Below, piece by piece: positions 14,108 to 19,472 of a stretch of 19,472 bases of DNA. The stretch is taken from contig JASLHF010000060.1 in assembly GCA_030152275.1 (NCBI GenBank), positions 1 to 19,472 on the forward strand, written 5' to 3'. Position 1 is the first letter of the stretch; each line of letters starts with the position of its first letter. The notes beneath the pieces are model-generated. The model was not told the origin of the DNA and did not search any database. It saw only the letters and a list, made by a program, of their open reading frames with translations. The translations under genes were made by a program, and so were the position numbers. Source of the stretch: Acinetobacter sp. (GTDB lineage: Bacteria > Pseudomonadota > Gammaproteobacteria > Pseudomonadales > Moraxellaceae).

Positions 14108-14911
14108 ATGTCACGTTTAGCCGCACGTTTTGAAGCACTTCAATCACAGCAGCGTAAAGCTTTGGTTTCTTATGTCATGGCTGGCGATCCGCAGCCGCAA
14201 GTGACAGTGCCATTACTGCATAGCATGGTCGATGCCGGCGTAGACGTGATTGAATTAGGCTTGCCTTTTTCAGATCCAATGGCGGATGGCCCAGTCATTG
14301 CACTGGCTGCTGAACGCGCGCTTGCGGGCGGTACGAATACTCTTGATGCTTTGAACATGGTGAAAGAATTCCGCCAAAAAGACACAGAAACACCTGTGGT
14401 TTTGATGGGCTATTTAAACCCTGTAGAAGTGATTGGTTACGAAAAGTTTGTGGCTTATGCGAACGAATGCGGTGTTGACGGCGTGCTTTTAGTAGATTTG
14501 CCGCCGGAAGAAGCAAAAGATTTAGATGCAGTGCTGCAAAAATACAGCATGGATCAAATCTTCCTGCTGGCGCCAACGTCAACTGATGAGCGGATTCAGC
14601 ATGTTGTGAATCAGGCCAGCGGTTTTATTTATTATGTTTCCCTGAAAGGGGTAACAGGCGCCGCAACGCTGGATGTTGCTGAAGCAGCGAGCCGGATTCA
14701 AAAAATTAAATCTTATACTAATGTTCCTGTTGGTGTTGGATTTGGCATCAGCGATGCAGCCTCTGCGAAAGCAATGGGCGCTGCAGCTGATGCAGTGATT
14801 GTCGGCAGCGCCTTTGTTAAACAGTTTGCAAGCTTAGCCCCAGAACAGGCCGCAATTGCAACGGTGAATAAAGTTAAGGAGCTTCGAGCAGCGCTCGATG
14901 AGTTAGTATGA
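14108..14911 (+). CDS. trpA: Tryptophan synthase alpha chain
   Basis: A 267-residue TIM-barrel enzyme that splits indole-3-glycerol phosphate into indole and glyceraldehyde 3-phosphate and passes indole to TrpB. The catalytic residues fall at the usual positions, E49 in V-I-E-L-G-L-P-F-S-D-P and D60 in M-A-D-G-P; the phosphate-binding G-V-G-F-G-I-S and I-V-G-S-A-F stretches are near 213-219 and 235-240. AAGGA lies about 12 nt before the ATG, slightly far. It is the first gene of an overlapping four-gene unit; its TGA overlaps the accD ATG by 4 nt. trpB is encoded 6 kb upstream in another unit. Confidence 0.97.
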   Translation: MSRLAARFEALQSQQRKALVSYVMAGDPQPQVTVPLLHSMVDAGVDVIELGLPFSDPMADGPVIALAAERALAGGTNTLDALNMVKEFRQKDTETPVVLMGYLNPVEVIGYEKFVAYANECGVDGVLLVDLPPEEAKDLDAVLQKYSMDQIFLLAPTSTDERIQHVVNQASGFIYYVSLKGVTGAATLDVAEAASRIQKIKSYTNVPVGVGFGISDAASAKAMGAAADAVIVGSAFVKQFASLAPEQAAIATVNKVKELRAALDELV

Positions 14912-15804
14912 GTCAAGATGTGAAATCAGGGAAAATTCTCAGCCCGTCTACGCCGTGGACGGACCGCAGTGTGCCAGGCATTCATATGCCGGATGAGCAG
15001 CAGGCGCTCAAAGCCACATTTACAGAACCAACAATTGAATGCCCTGAGTGTCATGCCTTAGTGACCCGTACAGCGATGTCTTTCAATGCCTATGTGTGCC
15101 CGCAGTGCGATGAGCATTTGCGCATGAAAGCCCGTGACCGTTTAAATTGGTTTTTCGATCAGGTACAGCGTGAACTGGGCCAAGAATTTAAAGCCAAAGA
15201 CCCGCTGAAATTTGTCGACAGCAAGCCATATCCAGACCGCATGAGCGAAGCTCAGCAAAAAACTGGAGAAACAGAAGCGCTTGTAGTAATGCAGGGCATG
15301 CTTAAAGGCATTCCGTTAATTGCTGCCGCTTTTGAATTCGATTTTATGGGCGGTTCAATGGGTTCTGTTGTCGGTGACCGCTTTGTACAGGCGGCTGAAC
15401 TGGCCATCGAATCGAAACAGCCTTTAATTTGTTTTGCTGCTTCAGGCGGCGCGCGCATGCAAGAAGGCATGCTGTCATTGATGCAAATGGCGCGTACTTC
15501 TGCGGCGATTCAAAAAATGAAAGAAGCAGGTCTGCCTTATGTGGTGGTATTGACACATCCTGTGTACGGCGGCGTAACTGCGTCATTGGCGATGCTGGGT
15601 GATGTGCATTTGGCAGAACCGAAAGCGATGATTGGCTTTGCCGGCAAACGCGTGATTGAGCAAACCGTGCGTGAGAAATTGGAAGAACCGTTCCAGCGCG
15701 CTGAGTATTTGCTTGATCATGGCGTAATCGATCAAATTGTTCACCGCCACGCATTACGTGATACTGTATACCGTATTGTCAGTAAATTGATGAATCTGTC
15801 TTGA
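14908..15804 (+). CDS. accD: Acetyl-CoA carboxylase carboxyltransferase beta subunit
   Basis: A 298-residue subunit of the carboxyltransferase that moves CO2 from carboxybiotin to acetyl-CoA, the first step of fatty acid synthesis; it works with AccA, which is not in the window. The N-terminal zinc finger has C45, C48, C64 and C67 (C-x2-C-x15-C-x2-C). The crotonase-like domain contains the oxyanion-hole stretch A-S-G-G-A-R-M-Q-E-G (about 173-182), the T-H-P-V-Y-G-G-V-T-A-S motif near 211-221 and the I-G-F-A-G-K-R-V-I-E-Q-T stretch near 242-253. The ATG overlaps the trpA stop (ATGA), and there is no independent ribosome binding site of note, so translation is probably coupled. The accD-folC order is conserved in gammaproteobacteria. 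Confidence 0.97.
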   Translation: MSQDVKSGKILSPSTPWTDRSVPGIHMPDEQQALKATFTEPTIECPECHALVTRTAMSFNAYVCPQCDEHLRMKARDRLNWFFDQVQRELGQEFKAKDPLKFVDSKPYPDRMSEAQQKTGETEALVVMQGMLKGIPLIAAAFEFDFMGGSMGSVVGDRFVQAAELAIESKQPLICFAASGGARMQEGMLSLMQMARTSAAIQKMKEAGLPYVVVLTHPVYGGVTASLAMLGDVHLAEPKAMIGFAGKRVIEQTVREKLEEPFQRAEYLLDHGVIDQIVHRHALRDTVYRIVSKLMNLS

Positions 15805-17084
15805 ATACAGCACCCCTTGCATCTGATTCTTTAAACACATGGCTCGATTATTGGGGCCATGTTCATGTTACAGGTATTGATTTAGGTTTAGAACGCGTCA
15901 TTCCTGTGGCGGAAAAACTGGGCGTTACACGTCCAGCGGCAAAAGTGTTTACCGTTGCCGGAACCAACGGCAAGGGGTCAACCACCACTGCTTTAGCGGC
16001 TATTCTCAATGCGCAGGGCTTTCGGGTAGGACTGTATCAGTCACCGCATATTTACCGTTTCAATGAACGCGTCAAGCTTCAAGGTCAGGAAGTATCCGAC
16101 CAAGCGCTGATAGACGCGTTTGTTGCAGTGGATCAGGCCCGCCGCGAATGCGGTTTGAACCTGTCTTTTTTTGAAGCCACTACGCTGGCAGCTTTTGTCA
16201 TTTTTAAACAGCAGCAGTGTGATGTCTGGGTGCTCGAAGTGGGCTTGGGCGGCCGCTTAGACGTGGTCAATGTCATCGATCCGGATATTGCTGTGATTAC
16301 CAATATTGGCCTAGATCATACCGATTGGCTGGGCGATACCATTGAAAAAATCGCTTTTGAGAAAGCCGGCATTATCCGTCCGGATATTCCTGTGGTTTTT
16401 GGCGGCCAGCAGACGCTGCCGCAAGCCATTCAAAATAAAGCCGATGAATGCCATGCCCATCTGCATGCAGTGAACCGTGATTATTTTTATCAATACAGTG
16501 ATGATGGCCAGTCATGGATGTTTGCCTCTGCTGGCACAACGCTGAAATTTCCGCTGGGCAGTTTAGCGCTGGAAAATATTTCTACAGCAGTCGCTGCTGT
16601 TTTAGTTAGCGGACTGCAGGTTTCACAGCAAGCAATTGCTCAAGGCATTCAAAGCGCTGCGCTGCAGGGGCGTTTTGAAATCCGTCAAATTGCTGAAAAA
16701 ACCGTCATTTTTGACGCTGGGCACAATCCGCACGGCGTAGAATTTTTGTTAAAGCAATTGCGAAAATTTTTAGAATACAATAAACAATACACTGAAGTGA
16801 TCAGTGTTTTTTCTATGCTGGCTGATAAAGATATAAATTCTGTCGTCAGCTTATTGAAAGATAGGGTTTTAATGTGGAAAATTGCACCGTTAACTGTTCC
16901 ACGCGCAGCCGGCATTGAACAATTGGATGCGGCGCTGCAGGGACAGCCGGTAGAGCATTACAGCAGTATAAAATCAGCTTTTAAATCAGCCTTAGATGAA
17001 ACGAAAAATAATCAGCTGATTTTGGTATGTGGATCATTTCATACCTTAGAAGCGGTATGGGAGTATTTGGAAGAATGTCAATGA
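15801..17084 (+). CDS. folC: Bifunctional dihydrofolate synthase/folylpolyglutamate synthase
   Basis: A 427-residue Mur-ligase-like cytoplasmic enzyme that adds glutamate to dihydropteroate and then to folates. The ATP loop GTNGKGST is at 54-61, E-V-G-L-G-G-R-L-D at 146-154, L-D-H-T-D-W-L-G at 171-178 and the H-N-P-H-G motif of the C-terminal domain at 308-312. The start is TTG at 15801, overlapping the accD stop as TTGA; no ATG or GTG occurs before the conserved domain, and the 4-nt overlap matches the junctions on both sides. A TTG start with no strong ribosome binding site suggests modest, coupled expression. It ends in an ATGA overlap with the SPOR gene. Confidence 0.95.
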   Translation: MNTAPLASDSLNTWLDYWGHVHVTGIDLGLERVIPVAEKLGVTRPAAKVFTVAGTNGKGSTTTALAAILNAQGFRVGLYQSPHIYRFNERVKLQGQEVSDQALIDAFVAVDQARRECGLNLSFFEATTLAAFVIFKQQQCDVWVLEVGLGGRLDVVNVIDPDIAVITNIGLDHTDWLGDTIEKIAFEKAGIIRPDIPVVFGGQQTLPQAIQNKADECHAHLHAVNRDYFYQYSDDGQSWMFASAGTTLKFPLGSLALENISTAVAAVLVSGLQVSQQAIAQGIQSAALQGRFEIRQIAEKTVIFDAGHNPHGVEFLLKQLRKFLEYNKQYTEVISVFSMLADKDINSVVSLLKDRVLMWKIAPLTVPRAAGIEQLDAALQGQPVEHYSSIKSAFKSALDETKNNQLILVCGSFHTLEAVWEYLEECQ

Positions 17085-18067
17085 ATAACAAACAGCGCTG
17101 GATGGGCGGTGTTGTTTTACTAAGCGGCGGTGTATTGTTGGCAGCCTTGCTTCTTAAGGGCAAAGAAGAAATTCACAATAATCAAATACAGGCTCCAGAC
17201 ACCGCGCAGGTCGATACTAAAAAAGCTTCAAGTTCAGGTGCTGGACTCACAGTTGATGTGGAGACTGAGAAGCGCTTGCTGGAAGCGCAGCGCCACGCCC
17301 GTGAAAAATCGGTTGCGGAACAGGAAGCGCGCGCTGCAGAGTTTTTGGCAATGCAGCAGCAGGCCGAAGCCGATGCTGCCCGCAAAGCTGCCGAAGAATA
17401 TGCCGAACTCAATGCCCGCCGTTCTGCGCAGCAAAGTTCAGATAACATTCCGCCAGAGCTGATTGAAGACCAAGCAGCCAAAGAAAAGCATATTGCTGAG
17501 GATAAACTGGCGGCTCAAAAAAAGTTAGAACAGCAGAAAGCGGCGCAGCAAAAGGCTGATCAAGCTAAACAAGACGCTGCCCGTAAATCTGCAGAGGCGC
17601 AAAAACTGGCTGCGGAAGAAAAACGCAAGGCCGAACAAAAGCAGCGTGAGGCAGAACGTTTAGCTGCTGAGAAAAAAGATGCGCAAAAGAAAGCTGATGA
17701 GAAAAAAGCGGCTGACAAACGCGCTGCAGATGAAAAGCTGAAAGCGGAACAAAAGCGCAAAGATGACGCGAAGAAAAAAGCGGAAGCGGATAAAGCGCGT
17801 GATTTGCTGGAACACGGCGACAAGCAGTGGATGGTGCAGGTTGCTCTGGCTGCCAATGAGGCCAATGCTGACGCAATTGCATCCAAACTGAAGGCGAAAG
17901 GCTATCGCGTTACCAAAAGTCCGACCTCTAAAGGTATCCGTATTATGGTTGGACCTTCTAAAGACCGTGAAGCCGCTGATGCAGCTCGTAAAAAAATTAC
18001 AAATGATGCCAGTTTGGGTATGAAATCCGCTTGGGTGATTGACTGGGTGCCTTTGGATAAACGCTAA
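17081..18067 (+). CDS. SPOR domain-containing (DedD-like) cell-division protein
   Basis: A 328-residue inner-membrane protein with one N-terminal membrane segment (about 8-25), a long periplasmic Ala/Lys/Glu-rich coiled coil (about 60-245, reminiscent of TolA) and a C-terminal SPOR domain (about 248-325) that binds denuded peptidoglycan at the division septum. The coiled coil is interrupted by a proline-containing break at 121-128. Position after folC matches dedD in other gammaproteobacteria, although the coiled-coil linker is much longer than in E. coli DedD. The ATG at 17081 overlaps the folC stop (ATGA) and has GGAAG at 7 nt; the ATG at 17075 is possible. A still earlier in-frame ATG at 17027 would lie well inside folC and is unlikely. 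The repeated A/K/E codons make the strand purine-rich. Confidence 0.88.
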   Translation: MNNKQRWMGGVVLLSGGVLLAALLLKGKEEIHNNQIQAPDTAQVDTKKASSSGAGLTVDVETEKRLLEAQRHAREKSVAEQEARAAEFLAMQQQAEADAARKAAEEYAELNARRSAQQSSDNIPPELIEDQAAKEKHIAEDKLAAQKKLEQQKAAQQKADQAKQDAARKSAEAQKLAAEEKRKAEQKQREAERLAAEKKDAQKKADEKKAADKRAADEKLKAEQKRKDDAKKKAEADKARDLLEHGDKQWMVQVALAANEANADAIASKLKAKGYRVTKSPTSKGIRIMVGPSKDREAADAARKKITNDASLGMKSAWVIDWVPLDKR

Positions 18068-18092
18068 GGCGTAATCAGCCATGGTGAGTGAA

Positions 18093-18668
18093 TTAAGATG
18101 GATTCTGCAGCTGCTGCCGAATCCATCTTATATTTTCTGGGCTGAATAGTTTTTCGATATTGCTCCAAATAGGATGGAAACCATAGCCGCCATGCTTCAT
18201 TTCATTCAGCGCATCTGCGGTATTCCAGCCCTCAAAAATAATTCTGTACATCGCGATGCTGGCACCTGTCCGGTCAGAACCGTGATAGCAATGGATAAGC
18301 ACTTTTTGATTATTCAGCTGCGCCTGCTGAATGCTTTGCATCACTTTTAGCAGATCATCTCTCGACATCGCCCAAGTATTAATAGGTACATGTACCTGTT
18401 TGAAATCTTGCGCAGGCAGAATTTTATCATCGGCATTGCGTGATCTTAAATTGATAATCATTTGAATATTTTGTGCTTTTAATAGCGGAAGCAGCTCAGC
18501 ACTAGGCTGTTCGCTGCGGTAAACCAAAGGGCTGATTTGATAAAAATTTGTCTGCTTATTCAGTGCGCTTCCCCAGTGTGCAGGGCGCTGCTGGTCAGGC
18601 CAATCCTTAGATGTCATGCATCCAGATAAACTAAGCGTGCAAATGATGATCAGGGCGCTATATTTCAT
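18093..18668 (-). CDS. Lipoprotein tyrosine/dual-specificity-type phosphatase
   Basis: A 191-residue predicted lipoprotein: signal peptide 1-16 with lipobox L-S-G-C (Cys17), then a cysteine phosphatase domain. The active-site loop H-C-Y-H-G-S-D-R-T-G is at 126-135 (nucleophile C127, phosphate-binding R133), the exact HCx5R form of the protein tyrosine/dual-specificity family; the region 45-75 with V-Y-R-S-E-Q-P and M-I-I-N-L-R matches the usual beta-strands before it. The lipid anchor puts the enzyme in the periplasm, so its substrate is probably not a cytoplasmic phosphoprotein; lipid phosphates or phosphoinositide-like molecules are options, unproved. The start overlaps the stop of the MBL-hydrolase gene (ATGA), so the two are an operon. 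Its last codons double as the terminator of the convergent trpA unit. Confidence 0.86.
   Translation of the reverse strand: MKYSALIIICTLSLSGCMTSKDWPDQQRPAHWGSALNKQTNFYQISPLVYRSEQPSAELLPLLKAQNIQMIINLRSRNADDKILPAQDFKQVHVPINTWAMSRDDLLKVMQSIQQAQLNNQKVLIHCYHGSDRTGASIAMYRIIFEGWNTADALNEMKHGGYGFHPIWSNIEKLFSPENIRWIRQQLQNPS
18094..18141 (+). terminator. Terminator of the trpA operon inside the 3' end of the phosphatase gene
   Basis: TAAGATGGATTC (18094-18105) and its exact complement (18119-18130) form a 12-bp stem, which GCAG/CTGC can extend inward; T-rich TATATTTTCTG follows on the plus strand. The hairpin lies 27 nt after the SPOR gene stop and inside the last codons of the convergent phosphatase gene. 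On the minus strand no T-tract follows. Confidence 0.65.
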
Positions 18669-19472
18669 GGTGTTTGATACCTTTTTAATTCCACAGGATC
18701 ATGCGCACAAATGAACTCAATACGGGGTTCATTTTGCGCCAAGTATTGAATCTTCTTTAAATTTTCTAGACGCTGCACATTGTCTACAGCAAAGAAGCGT
18801 TCCAGCTGATTCAGCGGTTTCAGCTTATGCTGGCCGCTTAATTGCAGATGAGAGTAATAGGCATCTCCGCAGAAAAAAATCCAGCCGTCTTGCTTTCGAA
18901 TAGCAACACCGCAATGGCCGAGAGTATGCCCAAGCAGCGGAATCATTAAAATCTCATCCTGAAACAGCCTAAAACCCTGCACGCGGTGCAGATTGTGCCA
19001 GCTTTCACCTTGCAGCGGTTCGATGAAGTTCCAGTAGCGGTGCTGCTGAAACTGCTGCGGCTTATAGCGGGCTTTATTCTTGAAGGATTTTAAGTTTTGC
19101 GCTGCATTATATTCACTGGACAGCACATGCACGGTCGCCTGCGGAAAATCGGAAATACCGCCAGCGTGGTCAAAATCTAAATGGCTTAGCAAGATGTGTT
19201 TAACATCCTTTGCCTGAAAGCCTAGCTGTTGAATTTGAACTAGGGCAGATAACTCTATATTGTTTTCAATTCGTCCGGTTTGGGTAATTAAGCTGCCTAA
19301 ACGCGCTTTGCTATTCAAATAATCCTGTATACCTAATCCTGTATCGATCAAGACTAGGCCTTGGTCTGTTTCCAGCAGCAGGCAGTGGCAGATGAGTTTC
19401 GCATGTATGCTGCGTTGCCCAAACAGCGGGCCGCATAATGGACACAGGGTGCCGCAATGTAAATGATGAATG
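18665..19472 (-). CDS. Metallo-beta-lactamase-fold hydrolase (5' end outside window)
   Basis: The frame stays open to the right edge of the window, with 268 codons present; the start lies only a little beyond, because the visible N-terminus I-H-H-L-H-C-G-T-L-C-P matches the beginning of an MBL-fold hydrolase family. The metal motif S-H-L-D-F-D-H-A-G-G lies about 97 residues in; here the second His of the classic HxHxDH is Asp (HxDxDH). Further ligands are H in G-H-T-L-G-H, D in F-F-C-G-D-A-Y and H in I-C-A-H-D-P. The fold is shared with quorum-quenching lactonases and other hydrolases; the substrate is unknown. No signal peptide is visible in the part present. It shares an ATGA overlap with the lipoprotein phosphatase, with which it is co-expressed. 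An in-frame TTG at 19351 would cut off the first strands and is not the start. Confidence 0.85.
   Translation of the reverse strand, partial: IHHLHCGTLCPLCGPLFGQRSIHAKLICHCLLLETDQGLVLIDTGLGIQDYLNSKARLGSLITQTGRIENNIELSALVQIQQLGFQAKDVKHILLSHLDFDHAGGISDFPQATVHVLSSEYNAAQNLKSFKNKARYKPQQFQQHRYWNFIEPLQGESWHNLHRVQGFRLFQDEILMIPLLGHTLGHCGVAIRKQDGWIFFCGDAYYSHLQLSGQHKLKPLNQLERFFAVDNVQRLENLKKIQYLAQNEPRIEFICAHDPVELKRYQTP

Noticed and set aside
15344..15754. Antisense frame of 136 codons within accD
   Set aside because: accD is certain over this stretch and the antisense product has no recognisable domain or start signal.
17027..17080. Earlier in-frame ATGs (17027, 17075) for the SPOR protein
   Set aside because: 17027 lies well inside folC and adds residues before the membrane segment; 17075 is possible, but 17081 fits the 4-nt overlap pattern and the ribosome binding site spacing better.
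17400..17830. Repetitive purine-rich DNA as a possible tandem repeat
   Set aside because: It is the coding sequence of the coiled coil; the units are irregular and do not form exact DNA repeats.
17560..17886. Long antisense frames rich in Ser, Ala, Phe and Cys
   Set aside because: They are the mirror of the Ala/Lys/Glu-rich coiled coil of the SPOR protein; the codon bias of that repeat removes antisense stops.
19349..19351. TTG as start of the MBL-fold hydrolase
   Set aside because: The frame continues upstream to the window edge with a typical family N-terminus, so the true start lies outside the window.

Overview
The window reads as a chromosomal housekeeping segment of a Moraxellaceae gammaproteobacterium, most likely Acinetobacter. 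This is inferred from the fairly A/T-rich sequence, the tryptophan genes split into a trpFB unit and a trpA-accD-folC-SPOR unit, and the protein families present; species cannot be called from this alone. No tRNA, rRNA, CRISPR array, insertion sequence or prophage gene was found.

Layout. Positions 1-1329 (minus): the first codons of a small cupin-like protein running off the left edge, a terminator, and a membrane acyl desaturase. A shared promoter region with repeated ACAGT half-sites separates the desaturase from a plus-strand META-domain lipoprotein (1518-2045). Positions 2276-6073 (minus): a cobalamin block. A B12 riboswitch leads btuB (outer-membrane B12 receptor), then comes an intrinsic terminator, a PduO-type cobalamin adenosyltransferase, a 91-bp inverted-repeat element, and a cytoplasmic glycerophosphodiester phosphodiesterase. 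Divergent from btuB is trpF-trpB (6191-8042), overlapping by 17 nt and closed by a strong terminator. After about 540 nt of hairpin-rich non-coding DNA come two orphan domain-of-unknown-function genes (DUF1543 and DUF2804), each apparently transcribed alone. Positions 10319-12365: a divergent pair of a predicted di-metal 'metal-dependent hydrolase' (minus) and an AraC-type regulator (plus). Positions 12415-13749 (minus): an NhaC-family Na+/H+ antiporter. Positions 14108-18067: trpA-accD-folC-SPOR protein, a unit in which every junction is a 4-nt stop/start overlap. Positions 18093-19472 (minus): a metallo-beta-lactamase-fold hydrolase (5' end outside the window) overlapping by 4 nt with a lipoprotein phosphatase.

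How genes work together. btuB and the adenosyltransferase form an uptake-and-activation pair for B12, with btuB under riboswitch control. TrpF and TrpB act in sequence-adjacent steps of tryptophan synthesis, but TrpB's partner TrpA is encoded 6 kb away with acetyl-CoA carboxylase beta and folate polyglutamylation. Both trp units carry the same GCRTTACAATG promoter-like motif 64 and 68 nt before their start codons.

No unmistakably new multi-gene system is visible. The parts most worth a second look are the 91-bp inverted-repeat element with a 3-bp flanking direct repeat (3092-3188), the ExxH/ExxH hydrolase with its divergent AraC regulator, the lipoprotein phosphatase/MBL-hydrolase pair, the operator-like repeats in the desaturase promoter, and an operon terminator encoded inside the 3' end of the convergent phosphatase gene.
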